Source: CAZOZP01 sp964584325 (GTDB taxonomy: Bacteria; Bacteroidota; Ignavibacteria; Ignavibacteriales; Melioribacteraceae). From it: a stretch of 64,000 nucleotides of DNA. This document shows positions 16,860-25,294 of the stretch, one piece after another. How positions within the stretch are numbered: the stretch's first letter is position 1; every line of letters begins with the position of its first letter. The stretch is taken from positions 1 to 64,000 of the forward strand of contig CAZOZP010000002.1 in NCBI GenBank assembly GCA_964584325.1, in the 5' to 3' direction. The notes under the pieces are model-generated. The model searched no databases. It saw only the letters and a list, made by a program, of their open reading frames with translations, and was not told the origin of the DNA. Made by a program: the position numbers and the translations under genes.

Positions 16860-18830
16860 TTATTTATTTCTCTTAATTCTTTTCATCGCAGGTCTGTCTT
16901 CATTAGAAAATGTTCTTTTCTTATTTGGTCTAAATACATCTCTTTTCTTTTCGCCTCTGTTGTCTGAGTTGAAACTGTCTTCGCTTCTTCTGTTATCGCC
17001 TGACTTAGGGCGATATTCATTCTGTCTCCCCTGCCTGTCTTCTCGTCTGCCTGAATATTCTCCGCGACCGCCTTTTTTTGCACCGGGTCTGAAAGGATTT
17101 TCTTCGCGATCATAATCATTTGAAATCGGTTTACGTGCCGGTCTTGAAGATGAAGAAGAAGATGAAGAAGAAGATGAAGAATAAGATGATGATGTTTTCG
17201 GTTTATCACCTGCAATTTCTACAATTACTTGTCTGTTTTTGAAAGAGCGGTTCTTGAAACCTTCTAATATTTTATCTTTAAATGCAGTATCCGCTTCAAA
17301 GAAAGAGAAGTTTTTAAGAATTTCAATATCACCAATTTCTATATTCCTAATTCCTGTATAGTCGTTTATCATACCCATAAGCCCTGTTGGCTTAAGCTCA
17401 TCAATTCTTCCGAGATTAAGAAAGAATCTGGTGAAATTTCCGTTTGACTGTCTGCGGCCTTTTTCCCTTCGTCCGCTATCTCTGTCTCTATCCCGTTCTT
17501 CCGGAATATTTAGATCAGGCAGGTTTTTATAATAATCAAGAAACCTATTAAACTCAAGAGATACAAAACGTTTAATTATTTCGTCTTTTTCCATATTGGA
17601 TAGCTTTTTGAATATTGCAGGAAGAAAATCTGATATATTCTCCTCGTCAACTTCAACACACTGCATTCTGTCAACAAGATGCATTAACTGCTTTCCGCAA
17701 ATTTCCTGACCTTTTGGAACAGGCATAATCCGGAATTTCTTCCCTAATTTTTTCTCAATGTCTCTTATTTTCCCTTTTTCCCTCATACCTGCAATAATAA
17801 TTGAACATCCGGTTTTCCCTGCTCTGCCTGTCCTGCCGCTTCTGTGAGTATAAATTTCACTTTCATCCGGCAGATTATAATTTATAATATGTGTGAGATC
17901 ATCTACATCTATTCCCCTGGCTGCAACGTCAGTGGCAACAAGAAGTTTGAGATGTCTGATTCTGAATTTATTCATAACAGTATCACGCTGAACTTGTGAA
18001 AGATCTCCATGCAAAGCATCAGCATTATATCCGTCTCTTATAAGCAGATCGGCTATTTCCTGAGTTTCCTTTTTAGTTCTGCAGAATACTATACCGTAAA
18101 TTTCAGGTAAATAATCAGCAATTCTCTTAAGAGCTAAATATCTGTCTTTTGAATGAACAAAGTAGCAGATGTGTTCAACAGTATCAGCCCCTTGGTTTAC
18201 ACGTCCGATTGCTATTTCAACCGGATTCCGCATATACTTTTGAGATATTTTTCTGATTTCGTCCGGCATTGTTGCAGAGAATAAAAGTGTATTTCTTTGT
18301 TTCGGAGTATATTCCAATATTGCTTCGATTTCTTCTCTGAATCCCATATTCAACATTTCATCAGCTTCATCAAGAACAAGAGTTTTAATCTGTGAAAGAT
18401 CTACAACACCCCTTTGAATTAAATCGTACAATCTTCCGGGAGTTGCAGAGACAATATGAACGCCTCTTTTAATCTCGCCTATCTGCTTCTCGATACTTGC
18501 CCCCCCATAAACAGCAGTAGTTTTAATTTTTTCTGTATATTTTGAAAAACTGTTTAAATCTTCAGATATCTGATTACAGAGTTCTCTTGTAGGTGATAAG
18601 ATAAGATGCTGAATAGCATTTATTGAAGCATCTGTTTTTTGGATAAGCGGAATACCAAAAGCCGCTGTTTTACCTGTACCCGTCTGGGCAAGACCAATTA
18701 TATCTCCTTCGTTGTTGTTTAAGAGATATGGAATTACTTTTTCCTGAACCGGCATTGGTTTGTCAAATCCCAATTCGGTAATTGCTTTGATAATTAAGGA
18801 ATCGACACCGATTTCCTGAAATGTTTGCAT
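16860..18830 (-). CDS. DEAD-box ATP-dependent RNA helicase (DeaD/CsdA-like)
   Basis: A 656-residue RNA helicase, probably for ribosome assembly or cold-adapted mRNA unfolding. It has a Q motif, Walker A AQTGTGKTAAF near residue 47, DEAD in VLDEADEML near 150, SAT near 182 and HRSGRTGRAG near 326. A DbpA-like RNA-binding domain follows near residues 465-540. The tail is low-complexity: a run of about 12 serines near residue 555, then an R/G/D/N-rich basic segment that should bind RNA. The serine run is encoded by an imperfect trinucleotide repeat at about 17145-17190. Confidence 0.93.
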   Translation of the reverse strand: MQTFQEIGVDSLIIKAITELGFDKPMPVQEKVIPYLLNNNEGDIIGLAQTGTGKTAAFGIPLIQKTDASINAIQHLILSPTRELCNQISEDLNSFSKYTEKIKTTAVYGGASIEKQIGEIKRGVHIVSATPGRLYDLIQRGVVDLSQIKTLVLDEADEMLNMGFREEIEAILEYTPKQRNTLLFSATMPDEIRKISQKYMRNPVEIAIGRVNQGADTVEHICYFVHSKDRYLALKRIADYLPEIYGIVFCRTKKETQEIADLLIRDGYNADALHGDLSQVQRDTVMNKFRIRHLKLLVATDVAARGIDVDDLTHIINYNLPDESEIYTHRSGRTGRAGKTGCSIIIAGMREKGKIRDIEKKLGKKFRIMPVPKGQEICGKQLMHLVDRMQCVEVDEENISDFLPAIFKKLSNMEKDEIIKRFVSLEFNRFLDYYKNLPDLNIPEERDRDRDSGRREKGRRQSNGNFTRFFLNLGRIDELKPTGLMGMINDYTGIRNIEIGDIEILKNFSFFEADTAFKDKILEGFKNRSFKNRQVIVEIAGDKPKTSSSYSSSSSSSSSSSSRPARKPISNDYDREENPFRPGAKKGGRGEYSGRREDRQGRQNEYRPKSGDNRRSEDSFNSDNRGEKKRDVFRPNKKRTFSNEDRPAMKRIKRNK

Positions 18831-19099
18831 ACTTTTTCCTGTAATGATTTAAGAGGATATAGGAGTTCGGAATTTTTTGACGATTCGCTTTATGAATCAG
18901 GCAAGCCGACTGAAATTACTTCTGAAGATACAATTATAATGCAGAATTTATGTTGTATTGCAACTGTAATGATACTATCAAAATGAATTCTTTTCTTGCT
19001 GTTTAAACAAACCGCAGAATATGGTTCCCGCACACTCCCAATATTAATTATTTGCGACATCCAAATATAAGCATAGAATTTTAATTCTTAAATATTTAT

Positions 19100-19462
19100 T
19101 TATGAATTTAATACTTCTTCAATAACCGAAATTGCTTTTTCTTTAGTTACCGGTTTTAGAAGATAGCTGGCAGCTCCCAAATTAACAGCTTCAACTATTA
19201 GTTTTCTTTGGTTGAGTGCGCTCATCATGATTACTTTTGCTTTTGGATCTATTATTCGAATAAGTTTCAGAGCTTCGAGACCGTTCATTCCGGGCATGGA
19301 AATATCCATAGTTACAATCTGAGGTTTAAGTCTTTTATATGCCTCAACAGCTTCCTGACCGTCTTTAGCCTCAAACACAATTTCATGATTACCGGCTTCA
19401 AGAAAAACTTTCAGAGCTTGCCTTATCATTCTGGAATCATCAACTATCATAATTTTTGCCAT
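19100..19462 (-). CDS. CheY-like single-domain response regulator
   Basis: A 120-residue stand-alone receiver domain. Acidic pocket D8-D9, phospho-acceptor D53 (VTMDISMPG), S84 in MMSAL and the switch lysine in LLKPV are all present, so it should be phosphorylatable. The frame extends to a TTG at 19483. The ATG at 19462 starts the fold exactly (MAKIMIVDD) and has GAGGAG just upstream, so I use it. It begins 8 bp after the CheX-like gene, so the pair is one operon. There is no output domain. The partner kinase is unknown. Confidence 0.92.
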   Translation of the reverse strand: MAKIMIVDDSRMIRQALKVFLEAGNHEIVFEAKDGQEAVEAYKRLKPQIVTMDISMPGMNGLEALKLIRIIDPKAKVIMMSALNQRKLIVEAVNLGAASYLLKPVTKEKAISVIEEVLNS

Positions 19463-19469
19463 AAACTCC

Positions 19470-19937
19470 TCAATCTTCTTCAAAAAGGTAAATTGTTTTT
19501 ATTTTGCCTGAACCGGTATCGAATATAAATTCATCAAAACTGTAACCGGGATACTCCGAGAAATCTGAAGCCGAGAAATCCTCAGGAAGGAATACATCGA
19601 AATCTATTCCTTCTTTATGGAGCATACTCTGTGCGTGTGCTGTCAGAATATTAATAAACTCTTTAACGCAATCATAATAAATATCTGGATCATCATTTTC
19701 AGTAAGATCAAATCCGAAAATATTGAAACCTATGAATTCCGCCAGGGGTTTATCCATTGTAATAATCATTATACCCCTTACATCACCGAATAATTTCACC
19801 TGAGCAGAGTAACTTTCAAGAGCAGGAATACTTTCCGACAACTTACCGGTTTCATAATCTTCCTGTCCTGATTCACTAATAATATGAATATGGTTCGATA
19901 AGGAATCAGTTATTTTCTTTGCCAGTATTTTTTTCAA
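19470..19937 (-). CDS. CheX/CheC-like phosphatase domain protein
   Basis: A 155-residue protein with the CheX fold pattern: N-terminal helix, strands around GDVRGIMIITMDKPLAEFI and the helix DCVKEFINILTAHA. The last holds the E-x-x-N dephosphorylation motif (E93, N96) used by CheX/CheC to dephosphorylate CheY-P. It directly precedes a CheY-like receiver, so it likely acts on that protein. No chemoreceptors, CheA or flagellar genes are in the window, so the pair may serve a non-chemotaxis circuit. Confidence 0.75.
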   Translation of the reverse strand: MKKILAKKITDSLSNHIHIISESGQEDYETGKLSESIPALESYSAQVKLFGDVRGIMIITMDKPLAEFIGFNIFGFDLTENDDPDIYYDCVKEFINILTAHAQSMLHKEGIDFDVFLPEDFSASDFSEYPGYSFDEFIFDTGSGKIKTIYLFEED

Positions 19938-20026
19938 AAGTTAAGGCCTTTTGAAATATTTATAAATTTATTCAAAATATTATCGTAATAAGCTTTTAAT
20001 TATTAATCCTTTGCTGATTATTTTTT

Positions 20027-20034
20027 TATTTTTG
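20027..20034 (+). promoter_or_regulatory. Putative -7 element (TATTTTTG) of the citrate operon
   Basis: A TAnnTTTG match ending 40 bp before the isocitrate dehydrogenase ATG. TTTG at 20010-20013 is too close to be the -33 element, so support is partial. Confidence 0.38.
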
Positions 20035-20074
20035 TATTAATGATAGAATTGAAATATTAATAAGGACTAAAAAT

Positions 20075-21259
20075 ATGATTACTGTTGTGAATCTTCCCGG
20101 AGACGGTATTGGTAAGATTGTTCTTCCTGAAGCAGTCAGAGTTCTTGATGCCGCAGGGTTTAAAGCAGAATATGTTCATGGTGATATCGGCTGGGAATTC
20201 TGGTGTAAAGAAGGAAATGCTCTTCCTCAAAGAACTATAGATCTTCTTGAAAAACATAAAATTTCGTTATTCGGTGCAATAACAAGTAAACCTAAAAAAG
20301 AAGCAGAAACAGAACTTGATCCTTTTCTCAGGGGTAAAGGCTTTGAGTATTTTAGTCCAATTGTTACTCTCCGACAACATTTTAATTTAGATATTTGTAT
20401 AAGACCTTGCAGAGCATTTAAAGGAAATCCGCTTAATTTTATTATCCGAACAGAAACCGGTTTTTTAGAACCTCCTGTGGATGCAGTTATATTCAGGCAA
20501 AACACTGAAGGTATGTACGGAGGAGTTGAATGGACTAATCCGCCGATACAAGTGCGCGCAGCACTTGAAACACATCCAAAAATGAAAATGTTTTCTGATA
20601 TCCCAAGTGAAGATATGGCAATATCAACCAGAATAGTAACGAGGAATGCAACCAGAAGAATTATAAAAGCAGCATTCGAGTATGCAAAAAAATATGGTTA
20701 CAAAAATGTAACTATTTGTGAAAAACCCAATGTATTAAGGGAAACTTCCGGGATGTTCATTGCTGAAGGTAAATCCATTTCTAAAGATTATCCGGATATT
20801 CAGCTTTGGGATACAAATATAGATGCTCAAATGATGTGGCTGACAAAAAATCCGGAAAACTATGGGGTAATAGTTGCAGAAAACATGTTCGGGGATATAA
20901 TCAGCGATGCATTTGCCGGACTTGTAGGAGGTCTGGGGTTTGCCTGCAGTGCTAATCTCGGCGAAAATGTTTCTGTTTTTGAACCGACTCATGGCTCTGC
21001 TCCCAAATACGAGAAACTGAATCCTTCAATAGTTAATCCTATTGCAATGATACTTTCCGCCTGTATGATGCTTGATCATATAGGAGAGACACAGACCGCT
21101 GAAAAGATCCGTCATGCTGTTGAACTTGTTATTGAAGAAGGTAAGGTAAAAACTTATGATATGATGAAATTACGAGGCGGGCCTGATGTATTTTCAAAAG
21201 GTGCCTGCACTACACAGGAAATGACAGATGCTATAATAAATAAATTGCAATTGCTGTAA
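20075..21259 (+). CDS. Isocitrate/isopropylmalate dehydrogenase family, likely isocitrate dehydrogenase
   Basis: A 394-residue beta-decarboxylating dehydrogenase that probably converts isocitrate to 2-oxoglutarate and CO2, or the reverse. It has NTEGMYGGVEW (residues 143-153, catalytic Y148), K217 in ICEKPNV, the metal aspartates D274 and D278 in ENMFGDIISD, and HGSAPKY (306-312). K311-Y312 aligns with E. coli Icd K344-Y345, which bind the NADP 2'-phosphate, so NADP use is inferred. It heads an operon with aconitase-like and citrate lyase genes, which favours isocitrate over isopropylmalate. Homoisocitrate is a less likely substrate. Confidence 0.85.
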   Translation: MITVVNLPGDGIGKIVLPEAVRVLDAAGFKAEYVHGDIGWEFWCKEGNALPQRTIDLLEKHKISLFGAITSKPKKEAETELDPFLRGKGFEYFSPIVTLRQHFNLDICIRPCRAFKGNPLNFIIRTETGFLEPPVDAVIFRQNTEGMYGGVEWTNPPIQVRAALETHPKMKMFSDIPSEDMAISTRIVTRNATRRIIKAAFEYAKKYGYKNVTICEKPNVLRETSGMFIAEGKSISKDYPDIQLWDTNIDAQMMWLTKNPENYGVIVAENMFGDIISDAFAGLVGGLGFACSANLGENVSVFEPTHGSAPKYEKLNPSIVNPIAMILSACMMLDHIGETQTAEKIRHAVELVIEEGKVKTYDMMKLRGGPDVFSKGACTTQEMTDAIINKLQLL

Positions 21260-21305
21260 TATTTACGCAATTTAGATTTTAGATAATGTGTTTCAGGGTA
21301 CTTAT

Positions 21306-21857
21306 ATGAGAAACGAAATCATAGGTTTATGGCCCGAATTGGAGTGGATAATTTCTGACGAATTGAGAGAAAAAGTGCTTCAATGCTGGATAGCGGCATT
21401 CGAAAGCAGCACCTTAATTCCTGAAGACTTGAGGAACATTCCGTTTTCCCTTCTCATTGGGAATCATAAGGTTTCATTTATTAACCATAAAAGAACGTGC
21501 GTTCAAATTGCAGTTGATATTGCAAAAAGAATGCAGCACAATTTCGGGGAAGATATTACTATTAATATCGATTACCTTATAGCCGGTGCTATACTGATAG
21601 ATGTAGGCAAGATTGCTGAATATGAGATAACTGAAGATCATCTGGTTACATCTCAATACGGTAAACTTATCCGCCACCCTTTTTCAGGCTTATCGTTAGC
21701 AGAAAGATGCGGATTGCCTCCTGAAGTTCTTCACATAATTGCTACACATTCTGTTGAAGGAAATTCGGGGAAAAGAACGATTGAGTCGATCATAGTTCAT
21801 CACGCTGATTTTGTAAGTTTTGATCCCTTCAGGGATGATATGGTTCTAAAAATTTAA
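21306..21857 (+). CDS. HD-domain-like protein with altered HD motif
   Basis: A 183-residue protein with the overall pattern of a metal-dependent HD phosphohydrolase: H61 in INHKRT, GAILIDVGK (94-102), then LIRHPFSG and THSVEG further on. In the second motif the usual HD dyad reads ID (I98-D99), so the canonical metal-binding histidine is missing. It may be inactive, or a ligand-binding or regulatory relative. The frame can extend to a GTG at 21288; I prefer the ATG at 21306, with AGGG upstream. It lies between isocitrate dehydrogenase and aconitase genes in the same operon. Its substrate is unknown. Confidence 0.72.
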   Translation: MRNEIIGLWPELEWIISDELREKVLQCWIAAFESSTLIPEDLRNIPFSLLIGNHKVSFINHKRTCVQIAVDIAKRMQHNFGEDITINIDYLIAGAILIDVGKIAEYEITEDHLVTSQYGKLIRHPFSGLSLAERCGLPPEVLHIIATHSVEGNSGKRTIESIIVHHADFVSFDPFRDDMVLKI

Positions 21858-21866
21858 GGAGTATTG

Positions 21867-23813
21867 ATGCCTCAGAATATGATTGAAAAAATTGCAGGCA
21901 AATTTGCTGTTGGATTATCTTCCGGGAGCAAGGTTCACTGCGGAGATTATATTTCATTTTCGCCTGCATTTGTTATGACTCACGATAATACCGGTGCAGT
22001 AATCCCAAAATTTAAGGAGACAGGCGCAGATGCGCTTTTTAATCCTGAAATGGTGGTAATAACGTTGGATCACAATATTCAGGATAAGTCAGAAAAGAAT
22101 CTTCAGAAATATGAAAAAATTAAAAGCTTTGCTCACAGTAAAGGAGCTCATTTCTTCCCTGCCGGCAGAGGAATCGGACATCAAATAATGGTAGAAGAAG
22201 GTTTTGCATTTCCCGGTACTATGGTTGTGGCTTCCGATAGCCATTCGAATATGTACGGCGGCCTCGGAGTTCTCGGAACACCTGTTGTCAGAACTGACGC
22301 AGCTTCTATTTGGGCTACCGGAAGAACCTGGTGGCAAGTTCCGCCGGTTTCAAAAGTAATTCTTAAAGGTAAACTTAGAAAAGGCGTAACAGGTAAAGAT
22401 GTAATTATTACACTTTGCAGTTTTTACAATAAAGATGAAGTACTCAATAATATTATCGAATTTGCCGGGGAAGGAGTCAGCAGCCTCTCTATTGACGACA
22501 GACTTACAATAGCAAATATGACTACTGAATGGGGTGCGTTGGGAGGAGTTTTCCCTGTTGATTCTGTAACTCTTTCCTGGCTTAAAAACCGTTCAGACGT
22601 TCTAAATAAAACCTCAATACATCCAAGAGTCAATCCGGAAAAAATTGCTGAACTTGAAACTCGCCTTGATGAAATAAATCCGGATTTTAATGCGTTTTAT
22701 TCACAGGAAATTACTTTAGATTTATCTTCTGTTGAACCATCTGTTTCCGGACCCAATACAGTAAAAAAATCGACACCTGTTTCTCAGGTTAAAAACAAAA
22801 ACATTTATGTTCAAAAAGCTTATCTGGTATCTTGTGTTAACAGCCGACTCAGTGATATTTCAGAAGCCGCTGCTGTAATGAAAAACAGAAAAGTTGCACC
22901 CGGAGTAAGCTTTTATATTGCAGCCGCATCAGATGAAATTCAAAAAGAAAGTGAAATTCGGGGGGATTGGCAGATTCTTATTGACGCCGGGGCTATTCCG
23001 CTGCCTCCGGGGTGTGGTCCTTGTATCGGCTTGGGAACAGGACTTCTGGAATCCGGCGAAACCGGTATTTCTGCAACGAACAGAAATTTTAAAGGCAGAA
23101 TGGGTTCGCCTGATGCACTTGCATATCTTGCCTCCCCTGCAGTTGTGGCTTATTCTGCAGCTTCCGGTAAAATTGATTTCGATATTGACTACAACGGGAG
23201 CAAACAAGTCTATTTACTAAAAGAAAATGTTAAACCCATCAGAGAAAAATACGAAATTACAATAATTCCGGGCTTTCCTGAATCCATTACCGGAAGGCTG
23301 ATATTCTGTTATCAGGATAATATGAATACAGATGGAATATACCCCGGGAAATACACCTATACAGACGACTTTACTCCTGAACAACAAGCCGAAGTAGTTA
23401 TGGAAAATTATGATCCTGAATTTGGAAAACTTGCCGGGAAAGGAGATATCCTTGCAGGAGGTTTCAATTTCGGAACAGGCAGTTCGAGAGAGCAAGCTGC
23501 AACTGCTTTAAAATACAAGGGAATATCATTGGTAATTGCCGGCTCTTTTTCAGACACTTATAATAGAAATGCATTGAATAACGGATTTCTGACAATCCGG
23601 TGTCCGGAACTCATTAATGATCTAAAGTCCTTTTTAGGAACAGAAAAGTTAACTTATTTATCAGATAAAAACATAACTGTTAATTTTAAAGAATCAACGA
23701 TTGTTCTTGGAGATATGATTTACGAAATAGACCCTGTCGGGAAGGCTGCACAAGAACTTATTGTTGACGGCGGATTGGAGAATTGGATTAAAAGGCAAAT
23801 ATCAAATAAATAA
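21867..23813 (+). CDS. Aconitase-superfamily hydratase (aconitase/homoaconitase-like)
   Basis: A 648-residue fused-domain aconitase-type enzyme, expected to isomerise citrate/isocitrate via cis-aconitate. Three Fe-S cysteines are visible: one in SCVNSRLSD and two in PPGCGPCIGLG. The swivel domain has FNFGTGSSREQA near residue 535. The segment GGLGVLGTPVVRTDAASIWATGRTWW resembles homoaconitases, so related tricarboxylates (homocitrate, methylcitrate) are possible. AAGGAG lies 5 bp before the ATG at 21867; a TTG three bases earlier is less likely. The operon context with isocitrate dehydrogenase and citrate lyase supports an aconitase role. Confidence 0.88.
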   Translation: MPQNMIEKIAGKFAVGLSSGSKVHCGDYISFSPAFVMTHDNTGAVIPKFKETGADALFNPEMVVITLDHNIQDKSEKNLQKYEKIKSFAHSKGAHFFPAGRGIGHQIMVEEGFAFPGTMVVASDSHSNMYGGLGVLGTPVVRTDAASIWATGRTWWQVPPVSKVILKGKLRKGVTGKDVIITLCSFYNKDEVLNNIIEFAGEGVSSLSIDDRLTIANMTTEWGALGGVFPVDSVTLSWLKNRSDVLNKTSIHPRVNPEKIAELETRLDEINPDFNAFYSQEITLDLSSVEPSVSGPNTVKKSTPVSQVKNKNIYVQKAYLVSCVNSRLSDISEAAAVMKNRKVAPGVSFYIAAASDEIQKESEIRGDWQILIDAGAIPLPPGCGPCIGLGTGLLESGETGISATNRNFKGRMGSPDALAYLASPAVVAYSAASGKIDFDIDYNGSKQVYLLKENVKPIREKYEITIIPGFPESITGRLIFCYQDNMNTDGIYPGKYTYTDDFTPEQQAEVVMENYDPEFGKLAGKGDILAGGFNFGTGSSREQAATALKYKGISLVIAGSFSDTYNRNALNNGFLTIRCPELINDLKSFLGTEKLTYLSDKNITVNFKESTIVLGDMIYEIDPVGKAAQELIVDGGLENWIKRQISNK

Positions 23814-23836
23814 TTCCTGAGGAAATTGAGGGAGCT

Positions 23837-25294
23837 ATGGAAAAGTCAATTTCAAGAATTCTTGCGGAGTTTTCTTATGCTTTACGATACGAAGATTTAT
23901 CTCAAGACTCTATATTTGCAGCGAAAAGATTTCTGTTTGATTCTTTAGGCTGTGCATATGGTGCAGTTAATACGAAAGATGTAAAAATAATGCGCAGCTT
24001 TCTTTTCAGTATCGGAGGATCACCTCATTCCTCAGTTATCGGTCTCAGTCGTAAACTCCCTGCCCCTAATGCTGCTTTATTAAATTCTTTGATGGTAAGG
24101 TCTCTCGATTTCAATGATATATACTGGAAACAAGATCCGGTTCATCCTTCTGATTTGATTCCGGCCGTGCTTGCATGCGCCGAATTGTCAAAATCATCAA
24201 TGAGAGAAGTAATTTCAGGTATTGTTGCAGCATATGAAATAGAACAAAGGCTTGCTGAATTTGCAACACCCGGAATCCGCGAAAGGAAATGGCATCATGC
24301 AACTCTTACAGCATTTGCCTCAGCTTATGTCTCAGGTAAAATGCTTAATCTTTCAGTAGATGAAATTATTTCGGCCGCCGGAATATCCGGTTCCCGACAT
24401 TTTACATCCGGATGTCCAACTGCCGGAAATCTTACTATGATGAAAAATACAGTTGATCCGCTTGCAGTTCAAAGCGGAGTTTTTGCAGCCCTGATTGCAA
24501 AACGCGGCTATACCGGCACTGAACAGGTATTTGAAGGAAAAGAAGGATTTATGGAAGTACTTTTGGGTTGGGATTCTTCAAGGCAATGTGAAATTGAAGT
24601 TAAAGTACCTGACCGCAATGGCAATCTTCCAATAAAAAGTTGGAGCTACAATATTTCTGCAATCACAGATATTCAGAATATTAAAGATTATAGAATAAAC
24701 TCTTGCAGTATGAAAGCTTTTCCTACAGAAGCGTTAACTCATACTCACATTAGTGCAGCATTAAAACTTGTAACTGAAAATGATATCAATTATAGAGATA
24801 TAGAAAGTGTGACTGTTACAACTATTGCTCGTGCCTGCGATATACTTTTTGACCCTCATAAGTATAACCCGCAATCCCGCGAAACTGCTGACCATTCTTT
24901 GCCTTTTTGTCTGGCTTCAGCATTAATTGATCAAAAAATCACAACTGAATCGTTTTCTGAAGAAAACATTTCAAGACCAGAAATCAGGCAGGTCATGAAT
25001 AAAATAAAAGGTGAAGCTTCTGTTGAATTTGAAATGCTTTTCCCCGAAAAACAACCGTCGAGGATTACAATAAAAACAGTTGACGGGAAGGTTTTCTCTC
25101 AGTATTTGGAGTATCCTAAAGGCGACCCAAGAGAACCGATGACTGAAGAAGATCTTGACAATAAGTTTTATTCACTGGCCTCCGGTGTAATCACCGATAA
25201 AAAATTCCATGAAATTAAATCTGCTGTTTATAATTGTGAAAATATTTCAATATCGGAATTTATGAGCATTCTGAAAATAAAGGAGGCAAAATGA
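23837..25294 (+). CDS. MmgE/PrpD family protein
   Basis: A 485-residue protein of the MmgE/PrpD family. Known members include 2-methylcitrate dehydratase and cis-aconitate decarboxylase, enzymes without an Fe-S cluster that act on citrate-like acids. Typical segments are AKRFLFDSLGCAYGA near residue 27, RSLDFNDIYW near 90, and PVHPSDLIPAVLACAE. It sits between the aconitase-like gene and the CitD-CitE gene, with an SD (GAGGGAG) and a 4-bp overlap downstream, so it is part of the same pathway. Which tricarboxylate it handles cannot be read from sequence. Confidence 0.85.
   Translation: MEKSISRILAEFSYALRYEDLSQDSIFAAKRFLFDSLGCAYGAVNTKDVKIMRSFLFSIGGSPHSSVIGLSRKLPAPNAALLNSLMVRSLDFNDIYWKQDPVHPSDLIPAVLACAELSKSSMREVISGIVAAYEIEQRLAEFATPGIRERKWHHATLTAFASAYVSGKMLNLSVDEIISAAGISGSRHFTSGCPTAGNLTMMKNTVDPLAVQSGVFAALIAKRGYTGTEQVFEGKEGFMEVLLGWDSSRQCEIEVKVPDRNGNLPIKSWSYNISAITDIQNIKDYRINSCSMKAFPTEALTHTHISAALKLVTENDINYRDIESVTVTTIARACDILFDPHKYNPQSRETADHSLPFCLASALIDQKITTESFSEENISRPEIRQVMNKIKGEASVEFEMLFPEKQPSRITIKTVDGKVFSQYLEYPKGDPREPMTEEDLDNKFYSLASGVITDKKFHEIKSAVYNCENISISEFMSILKIKEAK

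Noticed and set aside
16883..17215. Second protein in the helicase tail
   Set aside because: It is a shadow frame of the low-complexity serine repeat with biased H/L content and no start signal.
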